This document shows, piece after piece, positions 49,718-61,289 of a stretch of 64,000 nt of DNA. The stretch lies in the NCBI GenBank assembly GCA_032871835.1, contig CM065300.1:64243192-64307191 (forward strand), read 5' to 3'. A program made the translations under genes and the position numbers. The notes under the pieces are model-generated. The model searched no databases, was not told the origin of the DNA, and saw only the letters and a list, made by a program, of their open reading frames with translations. The first letter of the stretch is position 1, and every line of letters starts with the position of its first letter. This DNA comes from Dipteronia dyeriana. Lineage: Eukaryota > Streptophyta > Magnoliopsida > Sapindales > Sapindaceae.

Positions 49718-50100
49718 ATCTCCCCCTTTGGCTATTTCGTGACCAAACCACTCACTCACAAAGGATCCTCACAACAAACAACAAGAAACAACAAGAGGTC
49801 AAAAAAAAAATTATATTACAAGAGATACCTAAAGCTAAATCTTCAAATCTTTCATCTCTTGTAGAATGATCATCCCTACAAAACAAAGAACTACACTTTC
49901 CAGGACAAGTGTACGAGAGGGATCAAGATAAATAAAAACAAGCGCAATTTGCATGAATTAGAAACAAGTAACACGCAATCAACAATGCACATAGCAAACA
50001 CTCCCCCTAAATAGATCCACTCCCTCTCAATACTTTAATCTCCCCTTAAATCATGCCAATATCAACTCCCCCTAAATCCAGTACTACTTCCCCCTTTTTT
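49718..50100 (-). other. Copia-B polypurine tract chain
   Basis: Minus-strand AAAGGGGGAGAT (49718-49729) abuts the 3' LTR. Further tracts of the GGGGGAG type occur, as plus-strand pyrimidine runs, at 50001, 50039, 50066 and 50089. This repeated-tract pattern is known in Sireviruses and recurs in Sirevirus-Y. Confidence 0.85.
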
Positions 50101-50940
50101 CCACAGGATAGGCAAATGAGTATTCCTAACCGGGACGTTTTAGCAAAGAGAGATATTTACAATGTAAATGCATAATCATATACAACAACTTTATACAGGT
50201 TAATTAAGAGAGAGAAATTCATGGAAGTTTTATTAATTGGAACATGTGCGAAAGATTGCCTTGAATGAAGTACATGCAACATCGACTTCCAAAAGCATGG
50301 TATTTGGCAAAGGAAAGTAACACATGAGGCTCCAAGAGAAGTCAAACCAATTTGCACCAAATTGTCAATGGAAAACAAGATATAGTTTAACAAAAAAAAA
50401 ACAACTATCAAACTTTACAAGTTGAACAAGACATTAGCGACTATTGCGCCATTTTAGATTTGTTCGGGCAAGATGCCCGTATGATAGTAGCCTTGTTAAA
50501 TAAGTAAAGAGAGAGAGAGACTATAGGAATGTGAAAATCCTTGAAATGGATACAATATCCTTATTGAATGAAGTCTCAAAAATCACTTGCACACATATTT
50601 GCAGTCATTTTGTAAGCAATCAATAAATTCATCATGCATAACACTTTAAGCTTGTCAAGATCAAGTGTTCATAAACATGGAGATAAACTTTGGGTCAATC
50701 AAATGTACTTCCCAATCAAATTTTCTAGTCCAAAAATACATGTTTGAACACAAATGAGACATACAATTCGAAAAAGGCAAAAACACACTTATTAAATGAA
50801 AAGTCATATAATAATATATGCATCCAAGATACTCAAGCAATTAATTAAAAAGCATAAGATTGAACAATTATTTGCTTATTAGAATGCAAGTTCGCTCTCT
50901 TTGCTTGAGCTCCCCATATGGGGTAAACCACCAAAACTCA
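50101..50940 (-). other. Copia-B 3' noncoding region
   Basis: Between RNase H and the polypurine tracts. No envelope-like or other domain recognised; an open frame at 50157-50411 is short and hydrophobic without supporting motif. Confidence 0.5.
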
Positions 50941-51540
50941 TCAATGCATATGACAAATCCCAATAGACCTACTAAGAGATTTAAACTTAGTTGAATCTAA
51001 TGGTTTCGTAAACAAACCCGCTAGTTGATCATTTGTGCCCACATATTCAAATGCAATGCATTTGTTCTCAACTAGCTCTATAATGAAATGATGTCTAATG
51101 TCAAAATGCTTAGTTCTAGAATGTTGGACAGGATTTTTTGAAATATTAATGGCACTTATGTTATCACAATGAAGGGTTAGAGTACCTTGCTCAAAGCCAT
51201 AATCCACAAGCATTTGCTTCATCCAAAGAGGTTGTGTGCAAGCACTCCCAGCGGTTATATACTCGGCCTCGGATGTGGATAATGAGATGGAATTTTGCTT
51301 CTTGCAAAACCAAGACACAAGATTGTTCCCTATGAAAAAGCAACCGCCCCGATGTACTATTCATATCATCACAATTACATGCCCAATCTGCATCACTAAA
51401 GCCAACTAAACTAGCATTAGTGTCAAAAGAGTACCTTATCCCATAGTTGGATGTCCCATTCATATATCGAATGATTCTCTTCATAGAGGAGAGATGGGAT
51501 TCCTTGGGGTTGTCTTGATACCTAGCACACACACCAACAC
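50941..51540 (-). pseudogene. pol: Copia-B RNase H
   Basis: Two overlapping frames with a shift near 51300. SSMKRIIRYMNGTSNYGIRY and GFSDADWACNCDDMNSTSG (51490-51350) hold the first catalytic Asp. Then SWFCKKQNSISLSTSEAEY with the conserved Glu, LWMKQMLVDYGFEQG, LHCDNISAINISKNPVQHSR and TKHFDIRHHFI follow. It ends DQLAGLFTKPLDSTKF and a stop near 50941. All main motifs are present. Confidence 0.9.
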
Positions 51541-52762
51541 TAAAGCTATATCGGGCCTACTAGCAATCAAATATAGCAAGCTCCCTATCATGCCCTGATA
51601 TAGACTTTGATCCACACTTTTTCTACTAGCATCCTTGCTAAGTTTCAAGGTGGTACTCATAGGTGTGTCACAATGCTTGGCATTCTCAAGGCCAAATTTC
51701 TTTACTAGGTTCTTGGCATATTTAGCTTGGGATATGAAGATCCCATCATGCATTTGCTTGATTTGCAAGCCTAGGAAGTAATTGAGTTCAAAAACCATGC
51801 TCATTTCAAACTCATGAGTCATGACATCAATAAATTGTTGAACTTTCAAGTTGTTGGTGGAACAAAAAACGATGTCATCAATATAAATTTGAGCTATGAA
51901 TAGCTCATCTTTAGTGCACTTGATGAACAAAGTCTTGTCAACACTACTACTAGAATAGCCATTGTCAACAAGATAAAGAGTGCTCATACCAAGCCCTCGG
52001 TGCTTGTATCAACCCATATAGCGCCTTGTTGAGGCGATAAACATGATTGGGGTGGTGTGGATCCACAAACCCCTTAGGTTGCTCAACAAACACTTCCTTT
52101 TGCAAGAAGCCATTAAGGAAGGCACTCTTAACATCCATTTGATACAATTTAAACTTGTGAACACACGATATGGATAAGAGAAGCCTAATGGACTCTAATC
52201 GGGCAACATGAGCAAAAGTCTCCTCAAAGTCGATACCCTCAATTTGAGAGTATCCTTTTGCAACAAGTCTAGCTTTGTTCCATACAATGTTGCCATTCTC
52301 ATCTGATTTGTTCCTATAGACCCACTTGGTTCCTATCACATTAGTGTTCTTAGGCCTAGGAACTAGAGTCCAAACCTCATTCCTTTCAAATTGATTTAGC
52401 TCTTCTTGCATAGCAAGAACCCAAAACTCATCACTTAAAGCTTCATCAATTTTTTGGGGTTCGATTTTAGAGGTGTAGCAAGTATAACTAATTTGATTTG
52501 CTAATTGATGTCTAGTCCTCACACCCTTATTCATATTTTCAAGAATGTCACTCTTGTTGTGGAGATGCCTAACCCAAGGAGCGGGTTCCTTAGAGTCCAA
52601 AGTAGGATTTCTATCAAGAGATTGAGTGACCTCTTTTTCAAGATTTGATTTTTCATCACTAGAAATCTCATTAATATTCACCAAGGTAGAATCTTCAACC
52701 ACACTAATCTCCTCATCATGGTTACTAACCATCATGGTTACTAACCTTAGGCCTAAAGTCAT
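51481..52762 (-). pseudogene. pol: Copia-B reverse transcriptase
   Basis: The N-terminal linker is acidic. [20 protein letters not shown] begins RT, followed by [60 protein letters not shown] and [18 protein letters not shown] frameshift near 51975 moves to the second frame with DKTLFIKCTKDELFIAQIYI and the catalytic YIDDIVF, then LNYFLGLQIKQMHDGIFISQ, YAKNLVKKFGLENAKHCDTP and MIGSLLYLIASRPDIALV. Domain order is complete, with only one to two frame breaks. Confidence 0.92.
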
Positions 52763-53660
52763 CTATGACCACATTAGATGATTCCATTACACTTCGTGTC
52801 TTCAAATTAAAAACTCTATAGGCCTTACTATTTAGAGCATAGCCAATGAAAATCCCCTAATCACTCTTACCATCAAACTTGCCAAGTTGATCACGGTCAT
52901 TTGGAATGTAGCACTTGCTTCTAAATGAGTGGAATTAGCTAACATTTGGTGTCCTACCCTTTCACAATTCATAGGAGGTTTGCCTAGTTCCGGGCATAAG
53001 AAAAACCCTATTGCCTATATAACAAGCCGTATTGACAGCTTCAGCCCAAAGATTCCTAGGCACATTATTGCTATGCAACATCACGCGGGCCATTTCTTAG
53101 AGGACTCAATTCTTTCTCTCTACTACCCTATTTTGTTGAGGAGTTCGAGGAGCTGAGAACTCATGAGATATGCCAAGATTATCACAAAAGTTTTCAAAGA
53201 TAGCATTTTCAAATTCTCTTCCATGATCACTCCTAATTCTCTTAATGCATTTTATGTGAGAATCCTTCTCATTTTGAATTTTAGTGCATAGCATTTTAAA
53301 ATTATCAAATGTTTCAGATTTTTTTCTAAGAAAGTAGGTCCATGTAAATCTAGAAAAATCATCAACACATACAAAGACGTACCTCTTGCCACCGAGACTC
53401 TCGGTTTGCATGGGACCCATAAGGTCCATATGAAAAAGCTCTAGTGGCTCATTGGTGGCAAGATACTTACCCTTTTTATGCACACTCTTAGTTTGCTTTC
53501 CTTGCTGGCAAGGTCCACAAGCTCCCTCAATCCTATTTCCAAACTTAGGAAGGCCTCTTACAATATTCAACGTCTCAAGAACTTTCAAGTCTTTGAAATT
53601 CACACCACCTAACCTTTGATGCCACAATTCAACTTGAACACAACTAGACAAATTACACAA
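52763..53660 (-). pseudogene. pol: Copia-B integrase
   Basis: Zinc module WHQRLGGVNFKDLKVLETLN and CGPCQQGKQTKSVHKKG (53620-53470). The catalytic core has LFHMDLMGPMQTESLGGKRY (first Asp), CIKRIRSDHGREFENAIFEN (second Asp) and APRTPQQNRVVERKN (Glu). A stop near 53106 then separates the C-terminal part, where NRVFLMPGTRQTSYELWKGR and FIGYALNSKAYRVFNLKTR (about 53000-52790) are the usual copia blocks. Otherwise well preserved. Confidence 0.9.
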
Positions 53661-54049
53661 GATGTCATAAGAATCAAGACAATAACAGTTTTCACTTGAT
53701 CTCTTGCCTTTCAGTAGAACTTGTCCATCTTCTCTTAGAATAGAGCAATCAGCTTTCCCAAACTAAACCGAAAGCTCTTCATCATTCAAATGTGATATGT
53801 TAATAAGATTAGCTTGCAAGCCATCTACATATAGAGCATTAGGTAAGGAGGGCTAACCAGGGATGGATATGTTTCCTTTTCCTAAAACCTTCTTACGTGA
53901 ACCATCACCAAAGGTGACAAATCCACCATCCTCCATAACAAGAGTCTCAAAGAAACTCTTATTTCCGGTCATGTGCCTAGAACACCCACTATCAAGATAC
54001 CAAATGTTAGAGGCTTTAGCCTTCAAGGCCACTTGGGCCACATGGCAAG
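53661..54049 (-). pseudogene. Copia-B protease
   Basis: NIWYLDSGCSRHMTGNKSFF (about 54010-53951) carries an intact DSG active site with the Sirevirus-type CSRHMTG. FVTFGDGSRKKVLGKGNISI follows. A stop at about 53853 interrupts, then LPNALYVDGLQANLINISHL (about 53840-53790) leads to the pre-integrase region. Confidence 0.87.
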
Positions 54050-56103
54050 CATACTCATTTGTTCTAGTCCACCTAGTAGCAACATTGTCATTTCTAGGAG
54101 CCTTGGGTTCATTGGCTCTAAATTCCTAGGTGTTTGCATTTTGGCTCTTCTAAGCATATTCTTCTCAATCATGATTTCAAAACGACACAACTTAATAAAT
54201 TTAAAACAATTCGGCCTTATGTGACCTTCAACACCACAATAATGACAAATGGGAGTAAAGTAAGAATTCATACCATATCCTTGTGCAAGCATGGAAGAAT
54301 TTCCTCTCATTTGAGTTGTCCTTTGGTGTTGAGCTGAATCTCTTCTTTGAAACACTCTTTGTGATTGAGCCAAATTAGCTTCTCTTATTGGTTGTGGGTT
54401 AAAACTCCTTTGTTGACTTTGAGAACTCCTTCGAAGTTGAGGTCTTGTTTGATGAGTTCTAGCTTTTGGTGGATGAGCTTTAGCTTGAGAATTTGTTTGA
54501 GCCTTCATTTGAGCTTGCTTTGATGATTCTCCAACTTCATTCGAACTCATTTATCGTTTTGAACCTTGAGTCTCTTTATCGTCTTGACTCTTGACTAAGA
54601 CGGTCTTCTTCAAGGAAGTGGCATCCTTACCTTCCACATATCCTAAGCCCGTTTTATGAGTAGGACTCTTCCCACATGATAACATCTTGTCAAGTCTCTC
54701 GGTTCCGAATGTCATCTTGGCAACTAATTCTTTCGCTTCCCTAAGCTCATCCTTTAAGTTCTCTTCACTCTTCTTAGTGATCACAAGCTCCAACTTCAAA
54801 CTCTCTTCAAACTCTTTTCCACTATTTACTTTCTCACTCAAGTGAGTAATCTTGAAAGTCAACTCTAGGTTCTCCTTGTTCAACTCTTGAATCTCCTTAT
54901 TCTTTTTCAATCTAGACTTTTCAAAAAACTTCATAAAGTCTACATAGTCCATTTCCTCATCAATCTCAAATCTGGAGTTAGAAGAGGTATTCTCATCACT
55001 AGAGTCACTTATTTATTCCTTATCACTCACAACTTCCTTGCCATTATGAGATGTTGTGAAGGCAATGAAGTTGGCAACTCTATCTTCATCATCCGAAGAT
55101 TTTTCTTCCTCTTCTAAGTCTTCACTGTCACTCCAAGTAGCCGTCATTGCATTCCCCTTCTTGTTCTTCTTCAAATTTGCACATTCTAGAGTGATGTGAC
55201 CAAAACCACTACATTCATAGCATTGAATGCCCTTCTTGGAGTCACTTTCTTGAGACTTTTTCATATTCTTAAATGGAGTTTTCTTTTTCACTTTCTTTCT
55301 CATGGACCTAAATCCTTTCCTCTCAAACGTCATAAATTTCTTGAATCTTTTAACCATGAGGGTTATTTCTTCATCTGAGTCCCCCTCCATTTCTTCAACC
55401 TTAGTGGTCTAAAAGGCAATGATCTATTGCTTCTTCGGAGGTATGGGTGAGGTTTTCCATCTTGACTCACAAGCTAGAAGTCTTCCAATAACTTCACTTG
55501 GCTTCATATTCTTGTACTCACCATTCTCTTCAAGTGCTGCCACCTTTGATTCGAACCTTGACGGAAGTGACCTTATAATTTTTTGCTTGACTCTCCTATC
55601 TGAATAGGGGTCACCAAGTTGATGGCTTTGGTTGACAATATCCATCAACTTCACTTGAAAGTCATTGAAGCATTCATGCTCCTCCATCCTAATCATCTCA
55701 AATTGTATTTGGAGGACTTGGAGCTTTGAGTCCTTGATTATCTCGGTTCTCTCATGTGCCATTTTAAGAATGTCCCAAGCCTTCTTTGCAATTCTAGTGT
55801 TTTGGACCAACTTGTACTGATTATCGTCCACGGCACAAAGGAAGGCATGCATAGCCTTGTTGTTCCACTTGGATGCTTCAAACTCTTGAGTAATCCAATT
55901 AGACTTGGGCTTAAGAGCTTCTACACCATCGTCAGTGGTCATTGTTGGAGGAGTATACCCGTCTTCAACAGCCATCCAAGCACGATCATCTATTTGGCAA
56001 AGATAGGCTTCCATCTTGCCCTTCAAAAAGCATAATTCACCCCATTGAGCAAAGGGGGTGTTGTGCTTGAGGCTCCCTCGTTACTATTTCCATTTCCACT
56101 CAT
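54050..56103 (-). pseudogene. gag: Copia-B gag, long Sirevirus type
   Basis: Start at ATG 56103 (MSGNGNSNEG), followed by PPLLNGVNYAF and a stop. The gag core is DGYTPPTMTTDDGVEALKPK, AMHAFLCAVDDNQYKLVQNT, AKKAWDILKMAHERTEIIKD, FEMIRMEEHECFNDFQVKLM and IIRSLPSRFESKVAALEE (55424-55950). Next come a zinc knuckle CYECSGFGHITLEC (about 55220), an acidic stretch, and a long coiled coil (54950-54700, KNKEIQELNKENLELTFKIT). A basic Gln/Arg-rich region (54550-54300) and a second knuckle CHYCGVEGHIRPNC (about 54230) end it. Coiled coil plus paired knuckles is typical of Sirevirus gag. Stops lie near 56024, 55421, 55011 and 54549. Confidence 0.88.
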
Positions 56104-56227
56104 AGTGTTTGAAGGTAATAAATGATATGAAGATGCAAATGTAATGCAACACACAAAATGCAAACAACCAAAATGCACAAGGTAAGGCACACACAATGCA
56201 CGGATCACCTAAGTATATTTAGGTATC

Positions 56228-56240
56228 GGCTCTGATACCT
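56228..56240 (-). other. Copia-B primer binding site
   Basis: Minus strand AGGTATCAGAGCC, two bases inside the LTR end; the first base differs from the TGGTATCAGAGC consensus. A leader of only about 125 bp separates it from the gag ATG. Confidence 0.82.
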
Positions 56241-56242
56241 AT

Positions 56243-57738
56243 TGAAATTCCCTAGAAAGTGTGTTTCTATAACCTAGAGGGGGTAAATAGGTTTTAATTC
56301 GATAGATTACCAATTTTGCGAATTAATAAATATTAACAATTCTACCTCATTCTACTGAATGTTCAAATAAAAGACAACAAACATAAAACAATAACAACAC
56401 GCAATAAGTACTTGGAAACCCTTAAAATGGGAAAAACTACGGGCTGTTTAGAGCACCACCCTTGATCCTCAAAATCAATTATTAAGTAAAAGTTTACAAC
56501 TTAGGTTGACCTCCAGTCTAACCTTCCAGTTACTAACCCTTTCACTCTACCCAACGGGCCTTAATAGTGATTTTGGATCACAAACCTTGTGCATTAATCA
56601 CATAGCCGTAAGCTTAAACAACAGTGAAGTGATAATGGCAACCTAAGTGAATATGCAACAATATTCTATATGCAAAAATGCTAGGTCAAGACATTCATGC
56701 ATATCTACGATTAATAATGAAAATTAAAGCAAATCCTAGATATCAATGTTCTAAATGCAAAGGCAAGAAGAATTAGCTAGAAGGGTAAAACCGTCCTAAA
56801 TTCTAGCAATCACAAATTAATGCATCTCAACCAACAATCAATACTCAAGCATGTCATGAAAGCAATTAAACATTCAAACAAGCATTTAATATGCAATAAA
56901 GACTAAACCCTAGGCATACATGTCTTTGCAACGAAACTATGAGGTCTAGAGCATGTAGAAGTTACATAGTCAGGAAGAAGATGATGCTCCATGCTTGAAT
57001 GATCTTAGAATAAAGCTAGATGATCATGAGATGAAGTTGTGTTGAGTAAAGAGGAGTGTTTGGGAGTCCCTCTCTCTAGAAAAACTAAGAACACATAAAA
57101 ATGGCTTCTTGGACTCATAAGAACAAGGAAAAGAGAAGAGAACAAATATATATGGTGCCTTACACCAAATGGTATCATTTTGGGCGAAAAGAAACCAAAT
57201 CCCGTTAGGACCACTGACTGTACCGCGGCACGGAGAGTGGTGTATTGCCTTGACAACGCCGCTCTGTAGGTCACTGTGTATGTAGTGTGCACAGACCGCG
57301 GTCTGGACAGCATGCAACGTCTGTGAAACTCAGCTTGGGAGACCGCGGCGTATGCAACAAGCACAGACCGCGGTAGCCACAGTGTACATCCTCTGGTAAA
57401 CACCGATGTGCAGGCCGCGTCGAGGGCACTGCACTGAGAGCGGTCTAAACCGTGGAATATAGGAAAAAATCCTCTTTTTAAGGCACTAACATACATTAAA
57501 CACTCAAGCAAGAATTAAGACACACAAGGTGGCAAATAAGCATATATGCAAGATAATTAAAATAAAATGCATGAGTGTGTGTATGCACTAAAACCTCTTC
57601 AATGAAAGTTAAGCAGGTGATTTTAACTTTGATGCTTGAGCTTGGTTACGAACAATGAAGCCTTAAACTATCGTTACATATAGATCCCCAAATGTGGTTG
57701 CCAACGAAATAAGCCAATCAAAAACCGAGGAACTTATA
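56243..57738 (-). repeat. Copia-B 5' LTR
   Basis: 1496 bp; minus strand starts TATAAGTTCC (consensus TGTAAG, so the first dinucleotide is mutated) and ends GGGAATTTCA. CTATTTACCCCCTCTAGG near the end is a Sirevirus-type LTR-end motif. A GC-rich core (57220-57460) holds several CCGCGG palindromes. Confidence 0.87.
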
Positions 57739-58330
57739 AAAGTCTTTAGATGAGATGGCTAAATGTACGTTACATTATGGCCATCATCTCTGACGTGTAG
57801 CAACAATAATATGAATGAATGGAGACTGCTGCAGATATAATGATGTCTCTAGATGAGATGTTTGCTATGAGGTCTAGGACGACTATGAGAGAGGCAGTGG
57901 CATCTTTTATGAATCTTAGGATGAAACCTGGACAAGGTGTGAAAGATCACATTATGAAAGTCATAGCACATCTCAACATTCCTGAACTGAATGGTGTTGA
58001 GATAGATGATGAGTTGAAAATTGACATGATCGTCAACTCACTGTCAGATTCTTTTGATCAGTTTAAGTTGGACTACACCTTGAAAAATAAGGAATACATT
58101 TTGCAAGTCTTTATGCAAGATGTTCAAATCACCAAGATAATCCTTGTGAAAGGCAAGGGTCAAAAGATTCATATGCTTGGTAAGTTGCTACTGTTAAAGA
58201 CCCTTAAGAAGGTCAAGAAACAACAGAAGAAAAAGCAACTTGAGTCTTCTTAGAAGGAGACCAATAAAGTAACCAAGATCAAAGGGAAGTGTTTCCTTTG
58301 TGGTGAATATGGTCAAAGGAATAGACTGAA
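57739..58330 (+). pseudogene. gag: Copia-A2 gag remnant
   Basis: Begins at a point equal to about 11922 of Copia-A1; the first ~190 bp of gag and its ATG are lost at the Copia-B junction. An open frame 57819-58253 keeps IMMSLDEMFAMRSRTTMRE, FMNLRMKPGQGVKDHIMKV and NSLSDSFDQFKLDYTLKNKE. The knuckle starts CFLCGEYGQ at about 58288 but is cut by a deletion, so its His and last Cys are gone. Confidence 0.82.
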
Positions 58331-59793
58331 TAAAGATGGATTCAACTTGCATTTAGGCAATGGAGCGTTGGTGTCTACTAGTGTAGCGAGAGATATTAGA
58401 ATCAATTTAGATTCTTATAGGCATTTAGTTTTAATAAAATTTTATTATGTACCACAATTCAAGAGGAATTTAATTTCGGTCTCTTATCTAAATAAATTTG
58501 GATATTCGATTACTTTTAATAAAGGTTTTATTATTAGTAAGAATGACAAAATTGTTTGTAAAAGTACATTGGAAGACGGTTTATTCTACTTGCATTGAAG
58601 TATCTCTCACTTGTTAGACACAGAATCAACATAACCTAATCATAAAAGAGTAAAATTATCAAAAGATGAAACTTACCTTTGGCATTTGTGCCTAGGTCAT
58701 ATTATCCTTAATAGAATTAAAAGATTGGTAAGTGACGGACCTCTAAGTGACTTAAAGGTTGATGATTTACCAACTTGGGAATCTTGTTTGGATGGTAAAA
58801 TGACCAAAAGGTCATTCATGACCAAAGGCACAAGAGCCATCGAATGTTTAGGATTGATACACACTGATGTGTGTAGACCTATGAGCACTCAAACTAGAGG
58901 TGGATATGAGTACTTCATCACTTTCACGGATGATCACTTAAGATTTGGCTATATGTATCTTACGAGACATAAGTTGGATGCTTTTGACATGTTCAAAGCA
59001 TTTAAAGCTGAAGTTGAAAATCAGCTTAAGAAACGTATAAAAATCTTGAGGGCTGATCGTGGTGGAGAATATCTATCTGATGAGTTTCAGCAATATCTTA
59101 ATGATAATGGGATAATTTTCTCAGTTTTCTGCGCCAGGTACACCTTAACAAAATGGGGTGGCAGAAAGGAGAAATAGAACTCTTTTAGACATGGTTAGGT
59201 CTATATTGAGTTATTTAACGCTCCCTAATTCTTTTTGGGGATATGCTTTACAAATCGCAATGTACATTCTAAACGATGCACTATATAGGTCGGTTCCTAA
59301 AACACCGCATGAGTTGTAGACCGGGCGAAAGCCTAGTTTACAACACTTAAGGATATTTGGATGTCTTGCGCACATGTTAAAAGGAAAGACAGAAAAGATG
59401 GTGTCCTGTTCAGAAACATACATATTTGTAGGGTATCCAAAAGGAACAAAAGGATATTATTTCTTTAGTCCTTCAGATCTTAAAGTATTTGTTTCGATAA
59501 AGGCTAAATTTCTAGAAGAGGACTATATGAATAATTTTTTGCCTAAAAGTATAATTGTCTTGAATGAGATTTTAGGAGTTACAACCCCACAAGAGGTTTC
59601 ACAACCAAGCCCAATTGTAAGTTCCATACCAACACAAGGTCAACAATCTACAATAGCTCGTCGTAGTGGGAGGGTTGTTAGACAACCCGAGAGATACATC
59701 GGTCAAGGAGAATCTGTAGATAATATTCCAGATGATGTCGATCCCTCTAAGTACAGGGAAATAATGGAAGATGTTGATTGTCAACATTGGTAA
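58331..59793 (+). pseudogene. pol: Copia-A2 protease remnant and integrase
   Basis: Starts within protease at FNLHLGNGALVSTSVARDIR; the active-site segment present in Copia-A1 (12567-12620) is missing. After YYVPQFKRNLISVSYLNKFG the integrase zinc module is LWHLCLGHIILNRIKRLVSD and CLDGKMTKRSFMTKG, where the first Cys of the CxxC pair reads Trp (WESC). The core has LIHTDVCRP and ILRADRGGEYLSDEFQQYL, both Asp kept; NGVAERRN follows in another frame after a shift near 59135. The C-terminal part at 59374-59793 has FVGYPKGTKGYYFFSP and ends in an RT-linker. Confidence 0.84.
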
Positions 59794-61289
59794 AAGGCAA
59801 TGCAATCCGAAATTGAATCTATGTTCAAAAAAATTCTGGTCTCTTGTAGACTTACCTAAAGGGATAAAACCCATGGGGTACAAGTGGGTATACAAGAGGA
59901 CAAGAGGAATGGATGGAAAGGTGGAAACCTATAAAGCTAGATTGGTAGCTAAAGGTTATACACGAAGGTATCGATTATGAAGAAACCTTCTCTCCTGTGG
60001 CCATGCGTAAATCCATTAGGATACTCTTATCCAATTCGGCATCTCTAGACCTAGAGATTTCGTAAATGGACATCAAGACAACCTTCTTTAATGGAAGTCT
60101 TGATGAAAGCATTTACATGATGCAACCAGAAGGATTCATTGAAAAAGGACAAAAGGAAAGGGTATGCTAGTTGTAAAGATCCATTTATGGATTGAAGCAA
60201 GCATCTATATCCTGGAACATAAGGTTCGATCAAGCCATGAATTTTTTTGGATTTACTCAAAACCTTGACGAACCTTGTGTATACAAAAGGATTAAAGGTG
60301 ACAAGTTGGTCTTCCTAGTCCTTTACGTTGATTATATACTAATCATCGGAAACGATGTAGGTGTATTGGCATGAATAAAATAATGGTTAGCAAAACAATT
60401 TGAAATGAAGGACTTAGGAGAAGCAAGTTTTATTCTTGGTATCCAGGTTATAAGAGATAGAAAGAATAGAACGATTGCATTTTCACAAGCTTCATAAATA
60501 GATAAAATCTTGTTTAGGTTTTCCATGCAAGATTCCAAGAAAGGTATGTTTCCTTTCAGACATGGAATCAAACTTTCTAAGGAACAAGTTCCTAAGAATG
60601 AGCATGAAGAGCAATTCATGAGTAGGGTTCCATTTGTATCGGCAATTGGTCGTCTCATGTATGCAATGCTCTGCATTAGACTAGATATTTGTTTTGTCGT
60701 GGGTATAGTTCGCAGGTTTCAATCGAAACCTGGTCCTGATCACTAGACGGCAATCAAGCATATTTTCAAGTATCTTATGAGAAAGAGAGATTATATGCTT
60801 GTATACTCTGAAGGGGATTTAATTCCCGTTGGGTATACAGATTCTGATTCTCAGTCATATTCTGACTCCAGGAGATCAACATTAGGATCTGTGTTTACTA
60901 TTGGAGGATGGGCAGTCATATGGAGGATGGCAGTCATATGGAGGAGTTTCAAGCAATCTTGTATTGCCGATTCAACCATGGAAGCTAAGTATGTTGCCGC
61001 ATGCGAGGCTGCGAAAGAGGTATTTTGGCTTTGCCAATTCTTAATTGACTTGGAAGTGGCTCATGATGTGAATAAGCAGATCACTATCTATTATGACAAT
61101 AATGAAGCAGTGGTTAATTTGAGAGAACTAAGATGTCATAAGAGAGGGAAACACAATGAAAGAAAATATCACGTTCCGAGGGAAATTGTGCATAGGGGTG
61201 ACGTGAAGATTACCAAGATCGCGTCAACAGATAATCTAGCAGATCCCTTTATAAAGACTCTTCTAGAAAAGAGTTTTGATGGGCATCTA
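59794..61289 (+). pseudogene. pol: Copia-A2 RT and RNase H, end missing
   Basis: [35 protein letters not shown], then a shift. The region of DVKTAFLNGSL is altered to MDIKTTFFNGSL. FLVLYVDYILIIGNDVGVLA (about 60310) has the catalytic YVDD changed to YVDY. DSKKGMFPFRHGIKLSKEQV and YAMLCIRLDICFVVGIVRRF follow. RNase H has GYTDSDSQSYSDSRRSTLGS, an 18-bp in-frame duplication giving AVIWRMAVIWRS (about 60915-60950), IADSTMEAKYVAACEAAKEV and NLADPFIKTLLEKSFDGHLC. It stops at 61289, before the polypurine tract. Confidence 0.86.

Larger units (their letters stand above)
48546..57738 (-). mobile_element. Copia-B: Sirevirus element on the minus strand
   Basis: Two related LTRs enclose, reading minus, primer site, a long gag with coiled coil and two zinc knuckles, protease, integrase, RT, RNase H and a chain of polypurine tracts. 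This is the most complete pol in the window. The left end (3' LTR) is truncated by about 325 bp and no target duplication is visible. That fits a deletion which also removed adjoining Copia-A2 sequence. Confidence 0.88.

Noticed and set aside
50157..50411. Possible envelope-like ORF of Copia-B
   Set aside because: Only 84 residues, hydrophobic but without supporting motifs or position-conserved partner; treated as noncoding.
57005..57511. 168-residue minus-strand open frame in the Copia-B 5' LTR
   Set aside because: Lies in the LTR GC-rich block, without a domain; the left LTR copy does not keep it.
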